A stretch of DNA of 64,000 nt from CABMKH01 sp040797625 (GTDB lineage: Bacteria > Bacillota > Clostridia > Tissierellales > Tissierellaceae), in assembly GCA_052067355.1 (NCBI GenBank), contig JBQHQH010000001.1:310001-374000 (forward strand), given 5' to 3'. Shown here in pieces: positions 52,477-61,741 of the stretch. The notes below the pieces were generated by a model that was not told the DNA's origin, made no database searches, and worked only from the letters and a program-made list of their open reading frames with translations. A program made the translations under genes and the position numbers. The stretch's first letter is position 1. Every line of letters begins with the position of its first letter.

Positions 52477-54270
52477 TTAGATAATTCCATATTCCTTCAA
52501 TAATTCTTCGATTTCTGTTCCTGCTATTTTCTTTAAGATTCTACGCTTAATCAATGGTGGTAAATTGATTTCTAGCTTTTCTCCATCTAATAAACTTGTA
52601 CCTGCATTTAATAGATAGCGAATATCATATCTGGAATTATATACTTCAGGAACTCCTTTTTCAACTCCAGTCAATACATATACTGCTTCCATTGCTGTAC
52701 GTCCTGAATACTCAATAGTAAATACAGTATCACGCCCTGGGTCATCTAATGTTTCAGCAAACTGTCCAATAAAGGCAAAATTTACTGCATTCTTTGGTAC
52801 AACATAAGGGCGATCTCCAAATTCACGAGGCATAAATTGAGATGTGATAAACGGCATCATAACAGGAATCGCTGTACATGATTCTGCTAATTCTTCAATT
52901 TCATCTGTAGGAACACCTATATGATATAGCCATTCTTTTGTTATTTCCTTACCAGTACAATCCCTTAAAGGCTTTTTAATATAGTCTCCAGGAACATCAG
53001 TAAACAATCCATATACCCAGACAACAACATCTTTTTCAGGTTGACCATAGTACTGTTCTTGACGGTTTATAGTCCAACTCATCAACCATGAAGAGTCAAT
53101 GGCTGTAACTATACCACCTGTTACAGTGCGTCCACCATATGGAGAACGTTTTGTAATCTTTTCTATATATTCAGGAACACGTTCATCATGACAAGTTACT
53201 GTACAAGACTCCCAATTAGACTTTTCTGTATCTGTACAAAACTTATCTGGATTTCCAAAGTCATCTGATTGAGTCGCTATATTCCTCCATAGCTTCCAAC
53301 ATCCTCCTAGTTCCTTGTTAAATGGAGCAGGTGTATTGTCATCGCCATATCCAGAACCCTCAGTCATAGAACCATTAGTGATAAATACCAAGTCATTTTC
53401 TGTTAAGTCAATGGAAATATCCTTTCCATCTTTATCTACTGCAACTATTTTCTTTGCAACTTTTTTATCATCTGAAATTGAAAATTCAACATTCTCAACA
53501 GTAACTCCATACTGAAATCTAGCACCATGATCTTGTAAATAATTGACCATTGGCTTTACAAATGAAGTGTATTGATCATGACGTGAAAATTGCAAAGCTG
53601 AAAGGTCTGGTAATCCCCCAACATGGTGAATAAAGCGATTCATATACAGTTTCATCTCTAAAGCACTATGCCAATTTTCAAAAGCAAACATGGTTCTCCA
53701 ATATGTCCAAAAATCAGATTTTAAAAGATCCTCAGATAAAACATCTTCAATAGTTTTATTTTGAAGTCTTTCATCTGATATATTGACAAAAGTAGCTAAT
53801 TCCTTTGCCAAGTCTTGACCTAAATTAAATTTTCCGTTATCATAACGCTCACCTTGATTTTGAGTAATACGACAATTACTGAAGTTTGGATCATCATAGT
53901 TTGTATAATAAAAGTGATCTAATACAGTCATATTAGGATCTTCTGTAGAAGGCAATGAGCTAAATAAGCTCCACAATACTTCAAAATGATGTCCCATTTC
54001 CCGACCACCACGTGCCACATAACCTAAGTTTTGAAGCACCTGAGCATCTAAAGAACCACCGGGAAGGTCTAATTGCTCTAAAAAAGTAATCTTATCTCCT
54101 TCCATATGAGCATCACGAATCAAAAAACAACCAGCAGCCAAAGAGGCAATTCCAGTACCAATTAAATAAGCTTTTTTATCTTCAATTCCCTTAGGCTTTC
54201 TTGCATTTACTAGAGAATGATAGGTACCATTTGTAAGCGTAAGCCTATCATCATGTGTCTTTAGTTTCAT
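52477..54270 (-). CDS. ohyA: oleate hydratase
   Basis: 597 residues. The N-terminal FAD site is AYLIGTGIASLAAGCFLIRD, followed by FLEQLDLPGGSLDA and the family-specific GGREMGHHFEVLWSLFSSLPS with the catalytic Glu in the GREM-x-x-HFE region. Further conserved pieces are ALQFSRHDQYTSFVKPM and the C-terminal FAIGQFAE-like NFAFIGQFAETLDDPGRDTVFTIEYS (adjacent pieces). Length matches the family. It adds water to the cis-9 double bond of oleate to give 10-hydroxystearate, an FAD-dependent but non-redox step that detoxifies unsaturated fatty acids. A TetR regulator gene lies just upstream on the same strand. Confidence 0.95.
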   Translation of the reverse strand: MKLKTHDDRLTLTNGTYHSLVNARKPKGIEDKKAYLIGTGIASLAAGCFLIRDAHMEGDKITFLEQLDLPGGSLDAQVLQNLGYVARGGREMGHHFEVLWSLFSSLPSTEDPNMTVLDHFYYTNYDDPNFSNCRITQNQGERYDNGKFNLGQDLAKELATFVNISDERLQNKTIEDVLSEDLLKSDFWTYWRTMFAFENWHSALEMKLYMNRFIHHVGGLPDLSALQFSRHDQYTSFVKPMVNYLQDHGARFQYGVTVENVEFSISDDKKVAKKIVAVDKDGKDISIDLTENDLVFITNGSMTEGSGYGDDNTPAPFNKELGGCWKLWRNIATQSDDFGNPDKFCTDTEKSNWESCTVTCHDERVPEYIEKITKRSPYGGRTVTGGIVTAIDSSWLMSWTINRQEQYYGQPEKDVVVWVYGLFTDVPGDYIKKPLRDCTGKEITKEWLYHIGVPTDEIEELAESCTAIPVMMPFITSQFMPREFGDRPYVVPKNAVNFAFIGQFAETLDDPGRDTVFTIEYSGRTAMEAVYVLTGVEKGVPEVYNSRYDIRYLLNAGTSLLDGEKLEINLPPLIKRRILKKIAGTEIEELLKEYGII

Positions 54271-54450
54271 TTTATCTCCCTCTTTCTTATTTTTTTATAA
54301 CTTTCTATGTTCTACTATTTTTTTCACAGCTATTCACCATATTAACATGCCCATATAATATGATAAATAATCCTGTTTTAACTTCATAAACACTTATCAT
54401 TTATAAGATTAGTATAAGACCATAATATAGTTTTTATATGGCTTTTTCAT

Positions 54451-54503
54451 TAGATAAATAAACTGCAGTGTTAGAAATTTGAACACTGCAGTTTATTTAT
54501 CTA
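54451..54503. repeat. 22-base-pair perfect inverted repeat between tetR and ohyA
   Basis: TAGATAAATAAACTGCAGTGTT is repeated exactly in reverse complement after a nine-base loop. It lies between the tetR stop and the ohyA promoter region. It could terminate tetR transcripts in either direction, since the stem's outer half is U-rich, or be a regulator site. This is the longest perfect repeat that I found in the window. Confidence 0.75.
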
Positions 54504-54554
54504 GTTTTTAGGCATTGAGATTAAAATGCCTAAAAAGCATATCTTATTAACTTT

Positions 54555-55127
54555 CTACTCACTATCATTTAAATCAGCACTTCGCTTAAGAGATAACTCA
54601 ATATTTCCATCAAAAAGCTGTCCGATTCGTCTAATAATAATATCTGGTTCTTCTTTCATTCCAGAAGCAATCCAACGTAATACCATTTCAGTAAGGGCAC
54701 ATTGATAGAAAGAGGCAATCAGCTTTCTATCGTCTGAAGAAGATGAGATACCATCACTTACCTTTTCAATATACCTGATCATAACATTTCCTGCTACATT
54801 ATATATATAATTTACCAATTCCTCCCTCTGCATAGAATTATATACATGGTAAATAGCTGTTTTGTTTTCTAAAGCAAATTTAGCAGCTACAATAAAGCTT
54901 TCCTCCCATGACAGGGTATCATTATATTCATCAATAACAGTCTGAAGTTCTGTTTGGAAAATCTCTGACAAAAGTGCATATATATCTGTGTAATAATAAT
55001 AAAAGGTATTTCTGTTAATCTCACATGCTGCAGCAATATCCTTAACTGTGATTTTGCTAAGTGGACGTTCATTCAGCATCTTTATAAATACCTCTCGAAT
55101 GATTTTCTTAGTATATTGTTGTGCCAA
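54555..55127 (-). CDS. TetR family regulator, likely of oleate hydratase
   Basis: 190 residues. The N-terminal helix-turn-helix reads IIREVFIKMLNERPLSKITVKDIAAACEINRNTFYYYYTDIYALLSEIF (in pieces): KITVKDIAAAC is the recognition region and NTFYYYYTD the family mark. The C-terminal helices end ALTEMVLRWIASGMKEEPD, as in the TetR_C7/DhaS-like group. It stands just upstream of ohyA on the same strand; FA-responsive TetR proteins control fatty-acid genes in relatives, so lipid sensing is plausible. Confidence 0.87.
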   Translation of the reverse strand: MAQQYTKKIIREVFIKMLNERPLSKITVKDIAAACEINRNTFYYYYTDIYALLSEIFQTELQTVIDEYNDTLSWEESFIVAAKFALENKTAIYHVYNSMQREELVNYIYNVAGNVMIRYIEKVSDGISSSSDDRKLIASFYQCALTEMVLRWIASGMKEEPDIIIRRIGQLFDGNIELSLKRSADLNDSE

Positions 55128-55420
55128 ATCTCCACCTCCTCGGCGCTTTATCTGTATCCAAAATTATAGCATATGGTAAATTATTTTCAAACAATCCATT
55201 CCCATTAGAATTTTTTAGCCTTTTTATAAATAGATGAATCTCTTCATAGTTATAGAAACTTCTTCTGAATATCAGAAATAAAATAATAATACATTTGTAA
55301 CTATATTGTAATCTCCATATAACTTATTTGAAACTTTTTCTAACTCCTAAAATAGTAAAATTAAATTAGAAATTATATTGATATCAATTTAAATTAAAGA
55401 AACATAAGGAGAATTACATA

Positions 55421-57229
55421 TTGAATACTATACATAATCGCCGTTATATATCAGGATTAGATGGGCTTCGTGCCTTTGCAATTTTATCTATAGTTTTTTA
55501 CCACTCTAGTTTTAGTTGGGCTAAAGGAGGTTTCCTAGGAGTTGACATCTTTTTTGTCTTATCTGGTTATCTAGTAACCTCTAAGATATTATTATCACAA
55601 GAAAATTTAAAATTAAAAACACTCTGGAATAATCGTCTCTACAGAATATTACCCTGTACATATTTGATGATTATGATCACTACCCTATGGGTAATATTCT
55701 TTGACAATAGACTTTTAACAAACCTCTTAGGTGATATAGTATCTTCTATTTCATGTACAACTAATTGGTGGTTTATTTTTCATAAGCTTTCCTATTTTGA
55801 TAGTTTTGGTTCACCATCACCTTTGAAGCATCTTTGGTTTTTAGCAGTACAAGAACAATTCTATATTTTATGGTCTCTTATACTTACACTAGTATTAAAA
55901 AGCACTAAAAAACCTAAGAAACTTTCAAGTATGATCTTTATTGGAGCCTTGCTTTCAGCAATTTTAATGGGTATACTCTATAATCCCAATATCGATCCCA
56001 GTCGTATATATTATGGTACAGATACCCGTGCTTTTGAATTATTAATAGGAAGCTTTCTAGCGGCTATTTCAATAAATAGGAAGCCTATTACCAAAGAAGT
56101 TTCTAGAAAATATATAAATGAACTAAATCTGTTAAGTATTATTACTTTTTCTATCTTTATCTTTAGTATTGTATTTATAGATGAATATAATTCTTTTTTA
56201 TACAGAGGTGGATTATTTCTGTTTAGTCTAAACACAGCTTTGCTTATAGCATGTGTTTGTCATCCAGATGGAATTTTAGGTTCTATACTTTCATGGAAAC
56301 CTCTGCGTTGGATTGGTACGAGATCATATGGAATATATCTTTGGCATTATCCTATTATGGTCCTAAGCACCCCTATTTATGAAATAGGAAATCCATCATA
56401 CTTACGCGTATTTATTCAACTAATTATTACATGTATTATTGCAGAATTATCATATCGCTTTATAGAGTTGCCAATACGAAAACTTGGCTTTCGAAAATAT
56501 TGCAATTACTTAGCTATTAATTTTCTTGAGAGAAGTCCTTTGACAATTACAAAAAAAACGGCCACTATAACATCAATTCTAATGATTATGTCTCTTGCTA
56601 TTGGGATCACTACTGTGGAAAAAATAAAATTAAACTTTGTAAATACGGAAACATATTTACCAGATATAAATACAATTCAAACTGCTGAAAATAAACCTTC
56701 TAATGAAGAAGATATAAACATATCTACGGAAAATGATGAAGAAACTCCACCAGCAGTAATTGAAGACTATAAAGAAATATTAGCTATTGGAGATTCTATT
56801 ATGTTGGATATTACTCCAAACCTTTATAAAAAATATAATAGTATTACAATTGATGGAAAGATTGGAAGACAAATGTCAGAAGCTATAGATTTAGCCGATA
56901 AATATGCTGAATTTAATGATTCTAATAAAGCAGTTATCATTGAACTAGGAACGAATGGCTACTTTACAGATAAACAGATTGATAATCTTCTAGATTCGTT
57001 CTCAAAGTCACATATTTTTTTAGTGAATACCCGTGTACCACGTTCTTGGGAAAACAAAGTCAATAAAATATTAGAAGCAAAAGCCGAAGAACGAGAAAAT
57101 GTAACACTAATTGACTGGTATTCCATGGCTTCTGAACATCCTGAATACTTTGAACAAGATGGTGTACACTTAAAACCCACAGGAAGTGAAGCTTTAGTAA
57201 GTCTTATTAGCGAAAAACTAAAGATATAA
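55421..57229 (+). CDS. oatA: OatA-like acyltransferase with C-terminal SGNH domain
   Basis: 602 residues. The acyltransferase-3 membrane domain starts RRYISGLDGLRAFAILSIVFYHSS with the catalytic His, GGFLGVDIFFVLSGYLVT, and has about ten hydrophobic segments to residue 400. A disordered acidic linker follows. The SGNH esterase-like domain has AIGDSIMLDITP (Ser), IIELGTNGYF (Asn) and HPEYFEQDGVHLKPTGSEAL (Asp-x-x-His). This is the plan of peptidoglycan O-acetyltransferase OatA, which gives lysozyme resistance. The start is TTG, preceded by AAGGAG. It ends 77 bases before a terminator. Confidence 0.9.
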   Translation: MNTIHNRRYISGLDGLRAFAILSIVFYHSSFSWAKGGFLGVDIFFVLSGYLVTSKILLSQENLKLKTLWNNRLYRILPCTYLMIMITTLWVIFFDNRLLTNLLGDIVSSISCTTNWWFIFHKLSYFDSFGSPSPLKHLWFLAVQEQFYILWSLILTLVLKSTKKPKKLSSMIFIGALLSAILMGILYNPNIDPSRIYYGTDTRAFELLIGSFLAAISINRKPITKEVSRKYINELNLLSIITFSIFIFSIVFIDEYNSFLYRGGLFLFSLNTALLIACVCHPDGILGSILSWKPLRWIGTRSYGIYLWHYPIMVLSTPIYEIGNPSYLRVFIQLIITCIIAELSYRFIELPIRKLGFRKYCNYLAINFLERSPLTITKKTATITSILMIMSLAIGITTVEKIKLNFVNTETYLPDINTIQTAENKPSNEEDINISTENDEETPPAVIEDYKEILAIGDSIMLDITPNLYKKYNSITIDGKIGRQMSEAIDLADKYAEFNDSNKAVIIELGTNGYFTDKQIDNLLDSFSKSHIFLVNTRVPRSWENKVNKILEAKAEERENVTLIDWYSMASEHPEYFEQDGVHLKPTGSEALVSLISEKLKI

Positions 57230-57284
57230 TATAAGAATAGAACTCGTGGATATCTGATCATTGAATTTTAAAATCCTTTTTCCA

Positions 57285-57326
57285 ATAAAAAAAAGATAAA
57301 TATAGTGGGACAGAATATCTGTCCCA
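57285..57326. terminator. hairpin between oatA and the racemase gene
   Basis: TGGGACAG (57306-57313) and CTGTCCCA (57319-57326) make an eight-base-pair stem. On the minus strand a T-rich run (57297-57289) lies a little further on. It is placed between convergent genes and should terminate the racemase transcript. Confidence 0.75.
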
Positions 57327-57338
57327 TTTACTATAAAT

Positions 57339-58169
57339 CTAAGAAATATATACGATTCCTTCTGCTACAATTTCCACCAATCCAGCCAAACTAAGTTTAG
57401 ATACATTTCCCTCTATCCATTCAACTGACACTTCCAACTCACCACCAGGTTGTTTTATAATTCTATTAATAGAATTATCCGTTTTATAGGCCAATGCTAC
57501 TCCTAATGCAGATGTTCCAGATCCACAGCTCTTTTCCCATAATAAGCTATCCGTGCCCTTAACATATACCAATGGTGTCATAAACTCTCTTTCATAATCA
57601 TAATACATAATTCCGAAAGCTTCATATTCAGACTTATCCATTTCTTCTTTAATTAGATTATAGAGACAATTCCTATCATCTACTAAATCATCGTCAACTA
57701 TAAAATGACTAATCCCTGGAAAATCCACCCTAATAGTTTTGTATGTAACACTCTTATTGATAATATGAAATTCTTCAATAGATATAGGTTTAGGCATATT
57801 ACTCTTAGAACTATAGATATTTTGTATATCTGTCTTTCTAACTTCACATTTTAACACTCCTTCAATACCAGATACCTCTAATGAAACTATATAATCATCA
57901 TTGTTCTTTTCTATATTAGACAGTTCATTATGGACCATTAATGCTGCCAGTGATCTAGTAGCATTTCCACAAAACTCTCCACCCATCATCTGTAATCTTA
58001 TACCTCCTTCTTTCGATACTCTTTCTATAAAACCAACTTGCTCGGCGTAGATATTGCTATAGTCCATTAATTTTCTTGATATAGTCATATATCTAGACCT
58101 TGGTACTTGATCTAGTATAAATATAGTCATGTTTTGAGCAGGACTTACCTTTACAAAGTTTAACTTCAT
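57339..58169 (-). CDS. CntK-like histidine racemase (DapF superfamily)
   Basis: About 276 residues, cofactor-independent two-base racemase fold. Cys67 in GGEFCGNATR and Cys215 in EKSCGSGTSALG are the two catalytic cysteines. The sequence matches staphylococcal CntK, as I recall it, in several places where DapF differs: SPAQNMTI, AEQVGFIE, FGIMYYDYEREFMTPLVYV and SLLWEKSCGSGT. CntK makes D-histidine for staphylopine. The staphylopine genes cntL and cntM are not adjacent here, so D-His may have another use. The ATG at 58169 follows GAGGGAGAG; an earlier ATG at 58187 lies before it. Confidence 0.82.
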   Translation of the reverse strand: MKLNFVKVSPAQNMTIFILDQVPRSRYMTISRKLMDYSNIYAEQVGFIERVSKEGGIRLQMMGGEFCGNATRSLAALMVHNELSNIEKNNDDYIVSLEVSGIEGVLKCEVRKTDIQNIYSSKSNMPKPISIEEFHIINKSVTYKTIRVDFPGISHFIVDDDLVDDRNCLYNLIKEEMDKSEYEAFGIMYYDYEREFMTPLVYVKGTDSLLWEKSCGSGTSALGVALAYKTDNSINRIIKQPGGELEVSVEWIEGNVSKLSLAGLVEIVAEGIVYIS

Positions 58170-58187
58170 GAATATTCTCTCCCTCAT

Positions 58188-58529
58188 CTAGATATTTTCA
58201 TACTTAGTCCAAATCCATAAATATTTGATATATTTTAATTTATATTAATAGACTGCTTGCGGTTATGCGATATTCAGAAAATATCTGATAATATAGTTAC
58301 ACAAGTTTTATTTACCTCCGCGTTTTGCCTTTTTCTCTTGCTGCCTTAATTCAAATTAAATTTTCTTTTCCTCTTAAGTAATTCTGATTTAGAATGTTTA
58401 AATAATATTAATAAACATATTAAAGAATTGATACTAATTTTTTAATGAGGTAAAGTTTACAAAAGAGGACATAAAAAGAAAGGTTTAATAAAAATTATTA
58501 CTGTATTCTTATAGTTAAGGAGTGAAGAA
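58188..58529. other. 342-base intergenic region with a probable promoter
   Basis: Between the racemase gene and the AraC-GyrI gene, which are divergent. On the plus strand TTGATA (58428-58433), a 17-base spacer and TAAAGT (58451-58456) can serve the AraC gene. I see no riboswitch landmarks, ORF with a ribosome site, or clear operator. The stretch near 58260-58350 is less AT-rich. Confidence 0.45.
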
Positions 58530-59393
58530 ATGGACTGGTTAAAGAATCTAAGTGATGCAATAGATTATATAGAAGATAATCTTGATGGTGAAATATCTTA
58601 TGAAGAATGTGCTAATATTGCCTGTTGTTCTACCTTTTATTTTCAACGTATGTTCTCATATATTACTGGTATTAGCTTATCTGAATATATAAGACGTCGT
58701 AGAATGACACAAGCTGGGTTTGAATTACAAAGAACAAATGAAAAGGTTATAGACATAGCTTTAAAATATGGATATAGTTCTCCAACTTCTTTTACTAGAG
58801 CTTTTAAAGAAGTTCACAACATAACTCCAAGTTCTGCTAAAAAGAAAGGAGCTGTATTAAATGCATATCCAAGAATCAAGTTTTCTATAAATATTATGGG
58901 AGATGAACCTATGGCTTATTATATCGAAGAAAAGAAAGAAATTCGCATTGTAGGTATTCGTATTGCACTAATAGAAGATATGGATTCTAATCAGAAAAAG
59001 GTTCCTTTATTTTGGGAGAAAACTTTAAAGAGTGATATCTTTGAGGAGATTTGTTCTCTAAATAATAAAGAACCAAAAGGAATATTTGGAGTTAGTGTAT
59101 ACAAGAACCCAAAAGATATACACTACTACATTGGGGTTCCAACTGATAAGCCTGCTCCTACAGGAATGTATGAATGCTTTATTCCAGAGTCTAATTGGGT
59201 TGTCTTTGAAAATGAGGGTAATTTTAAAAAAGATATCCAAAAGGTATTCAAAAGATTTTATACTGAATGGCTTCCCTTTTCTGGATATGAATATGGTTGG
59301 CTTCCTGATGTTGAAGTATACCCTATATTTAAAAATGCATCTATAACTGGTCACTCTGAAGTATGGATATCAATAAATAAAAAGGAGAGTTGA
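58530..59393 (+). CDS. AraC family regulator with GyrI-like effector domain
   Basis: 287 residues. The N-terminus is the AraC DNA-binding domain: ISYEECANIACCSTFYFQRMFSYITG and KVIDIALKYGYSSPTSFTRAFKEVHNITPS (in pieces). The C-terminal 150 residues form a GyrI/Rob-like small-molecule-binding domain with RIVGIRIAL and YEYGWLPDVEVYP. This architecture is that of Rob and BltR-like drug sensors. It heads a four-gene operon ending in an ABC exporter, so drug- or toxin-dependent activation of the operon is likely. GAAGGAGTG precedes the ATG at a suitable distance. Confidence 0.9.
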   Translation: MDWLKNLSDAIDYIEDNLDGEISYEECANIACCSTFYFQRMFSYITGISLSEYIRRRRMTQAGFELQRTNEKVIDIALKYGYSSPTSFTRAFKEVHNITPSSAKKKGAVLNAYPRIKFSINIMGDEPMAYYIEEKKEIRIVGIRIALIEDMDSNQKKVPLFWEKTLKSDIFEEICSLNNKEPKGIFGVSVYKNPKDIHYYIGVPTDKPAPTGMYECFIPESNWVVFENEGNFKKDIQKVFKRFYTEWLPFSGYEYGWLPDVEVYPIFKNASITGHSEVWISINKKES

Positions 59394-59396
59394 TTT

Positions 59397-59852
59397 ATGA
59401 ATTATAATGTTGAAATTAAAGAAATTGAACCTATAAGAGTAGCCTATATGAAATATAGTGGAGTTGTAACTGAAGCTAACAAGGTTTTTCCAAATATCTT
59501 TAAATCTATAAGAGGAAAAACTAATGGTTCACCATTTTTCAATTATCTAAGTATGGATCATAGGACTAAAATAGGTGAAATGGAGTTATGTGTACCAACA
59601 GAAGAAACACCGAATGCTAATGGAATAGAAATAAAATTAACACCTAGAATAAAAGCTCTATGTGTGACCCATATTGGACCTTATGAAAGTCTGTTAGATG
59701 GCTATAAAGCTATAAAAGAATATGCTGATTCTAATGAAATAATAATAGTTCCACCTTTTCGTGAAGTTTTTATAAAAGGACCTGGAATGATTTTAAGGGG
59801 AAATCCTAATAAATATATAACTGAAATTCAATTTCCTATATTGGAGGATTAG
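59397..59852 (+). CDS. free-standing GyrI-like small-molecule-binding protein
   Basis: 151 residues. A GyrI/AraC effector-binding domain alone: VEIKEIEPIRVAYMKYSGVVTE at the start, MELCVPTEETPNANGIEIK, LCVTHIGPYESLLDGYKAIKEYADSN, and FREVFIKGPGMILRGNPNKYITEIQFPI at the end (quoted in part). HIGPYESL is the family's conserved His-Gly-Pro-Tyr block. Such proteins bind cationic amphiphilic drugs and sometimes hydrolyse them. It starts three bases after the AraC gene and ends two bases before the ABC gene. Confidence 0.87.
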   Translation: MNYNVEIKEIEPIRVAYMKYSGVVTEANKVFPNIFKSIRGKTNGSPFFNYLSMDHRTKIGEMELCVPTEETPNANGIEIKLTPRIKALCVTHIGPYESLLDGYKAIKEYADSNEIIIVPPFREVFIKGPGMILRGNPNKYITEIQFPILED

Positions 59853-59854
59853 TA

Positions 59855-60805
59855 ATGAATGCTATTGAGGTAAAAGATTTAACTAAATCATATAAAAACG
59901 GTGTAAAAGCTTTGAATAATTTTAACTTAAAAGTAAAAGAAGGAGAGATTTTTTCACTTCTTGGAGAAAATGGAGCTGGTAAATCTACTTTAATAAAAAT
60001 ATTTACAACATATTTAGAAGCTGATTCTGGTAGTATTAAAATATTTGACGAAGATATCAATAAAAATCCAATAGCTATAAGATCTAATATAGCCTGTGTA
60101 GCACAACAAATTTCTATTGATACTCATCTATCCCTAGAAAAAAATATGATATTTCAAAGCCGATTGTATAAGGTTCCGAAAGATATAGCCATTAATAGAA
60201 TGGATAAACTTATAGATAGTTTTGGACTTAAAGAATATAGAAGTTATCCTGTATCGTCCTATTCTGGTGGTATAAAAAGAAGGCTTGATATAGCTCTTAA
60301 TATGATGTCTAATCCTAAAATATTATTTTTAGATGAGCCAACTGTAGGAATGGACATTAAATCTCGTATGGCTATGTGGGATATGATAAAAACTATTCGT
60401 AGTAACTTTAATACGACTATTTTTCTTACAACCCATTATCTTGAAGAGGCTGATATTTTAAGTGATAGTATCTGCATTATGAAAGATGGTAAAGAAATTA
60501 TTACAGGTACCCCTTTAGAACTACGTAGCTTTTTAGTCAATGATACTTTAAAGATAAGTTTTCCTAAAGGTAATGAAGTTAAAAAATATATAGAAGAATT
60601 AAAAAAATTATATCCTAAAACCCAAGTGTTTTTTAAAGATGATAAAGTTCTAATAAATACAGATGATGGAAAATTTGATTTAAATGGGACTACAAGATTT
60701 TTAATAGATAATAATATACCTTTTTATGGCATTGAGATAGGGAAACCTTCATTAGAAGATGTATTTTTAAAATTAACTGAAAAGGATTTAGAGGTGAATA
60801 ACTAA
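59855..60805 (+). CDS. ABC exporter ATP-binding protein (DrrA-like)
   Basis: 316 residues. Walker A GENGAGKSTLI, Q-loop ACVAQQISIDTHLSLEKN, signature YSGGIKRRLDIALNM, Walker B ILFLDEPTVGMD and switch LTTHYLEEAD. The C-terminal extension of about 90 residues, ending GIEIGKPSLEDVFLKLTEKD, is typical of DrrA/CcmA-type multidrug exporters. All catalytic residues are intact. It overlaps the permease gene by one base. Confidence 0.92.
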   Translation: MNAIEVKDLTKSYKNGVKALNNFNLKVKEGEIFSLLGENGAGKSTLIKIFTTYLEADSGSIKIFDEDINKNPIAIRSNIACVAQQISIDTHLSLEKNMIFQSRLYKVPKDIAINRMDKLIDSFGLKEYRSYPVSSYSGGIKRRLDIALNMMSNPKILFLDEPTVGMDIKSRMAMWDMIKTIRSNFNTTIFLTTHYLEEADILSDSICIMKDGKEIITGTPLELRSFLVNDTLKISFPKGNEVKKYIEELKKLYPKTQVFFKDDKVLINTDDGKFDLNGTTRFLIDNNIPFYGIEIGKPSLEDVFLKLTEKDLEVNN

Positions 60806-61560
60806 TGGATACTATGACTATACTTTATAGAAATATAAAGTTAAGATTTAATAATCTATTTACAATATTTATTACTATTTTACAACCTATTTTATGGCTC
60901 GTTCTCTATAGTACTGTTGCAAGTGAAACTATGAAAAATACTGGTATTGAAAACTATACGGCCTTTATCCTTCCTGGATTAATTGTATTAATAATCTTTG
61001 CTACATGCAGTAGTAGTGGCATGATGAATTATATTATGAAAAATAATGGAAGTTTCTACCGCATATTAATAGCACCAGTTAAAAGGCATTCTATAGTATT
61101 AGGTCAGATTTTAGAAGGGGTATTATGTTCATTTTTTGAAGTGGGAGTAATGATCTTAATTAGTCTATTATTCTCTGTTACGATACCTTTAAATCTACCC
61201 AATATAGTTTCTATAATACTATTAATCTTTATGACAGCCTTTTTTATGGCATCTATTTCATATAGTATTAGTCTAACTCTCCCAAATGAAATGATTTATG
61301 AAACCGTAATGAATGCCATAGTACTGCCATTGTTTTTTCTTAGTAGTGCCTTATTTCCCACAGAAGAAATTAGGGGGTTTCTCTCTATTCTTGTTAACCT
61401 AAATCCTTTTACCCATGTAATTAATACACTACGTTTTATTATATTAAATGGAAATATTAATATTAAAGACATTATATTTGTATTAATACTTTTATTAGTT
61501 TTAAGCTCTATTAGCTTTCTCTTGGCTATAAAAAGTTTAAAAAGTCAAACTAAATTATAA
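60805..61560 (+). CDS. ABC-2 type exporter permease
   Basis: 251 residues, six hydrophobic segments in the ABC-2 pattern: FITILQPILWLVLYSTVA, YTAFILPGLIVLIIF, SFYRILIAPVKRHSIVLGQ as the amphipathic coupling region, then AIVLPLFFLSSALFPTEE and LVNLNPFTHVINTLRF, which is the family signature (quoted in adjacent pieces). It pairs with the DrrA-like ATPase to expel a drug or lipid-like compound. The ATG overlaps the stop of the ATPase gene. Confidence 0.9.
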   Translation: MDTMTILYRNIKLRFNNLFTIFITILQPILWLVLYSTVASETMKNTGIENYTAFILPGLIVLIIFATCSSSGMMNYIMKNNGSFYRILIAPVKRHSIVLGQILEGVLCSFFEVGVMILISLLFSVTIPLNLPNIVSIILLIFMTAFFMASISYSISLTLPNEMIYETVMNAIVLPLFFLSSALFPTEEIRGFLSILVNLNPFTHVINTLRFIILNGNINIKDIIFVLILLLVLSSISFLLAIKSLKSQTKL

Positions 61561-61674
61561 TTAACCAGAAGAGGAAAGTTTCCAAACACAATTTGTAATG
61601 AACTAATTACTTGCTTGACTATCTCTTATAGTGAGATATTTATCTAGTAAAACTACCATAGAACCTCTATATAA

Positions 61675-61712
61675 AAACCTTATAATTGCTATCTCTAGCC
61701 ATTATAAGGTTT
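61675..61712. terminator. bidirectional terminator between the ABC exporter and recQ
   Basis: AAACCTTATAAT (61675-61686) and ATTATAAGGTTT (61701-61712) form a 12-base-pair stem with a 14-base loop, followed by CTATTTAC on the plus strand and TTTATATAG on the minus strand. Confidence 0.8.
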
Positions 61713-61741
61713 CTATTTACTATTCTTTTGTGAATCTATTT

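Noticed and set aside
57339..58169. Calling this gene dapF
   Set aside because: Several blocks match CntK instead of DapF, and no lysine or cell-wall genes are nearby.
59086..59346. 86-codon frame within the AraC-GyrI gene
   Set aside because: It is out of frame with, and fully inside, a better supported gene.
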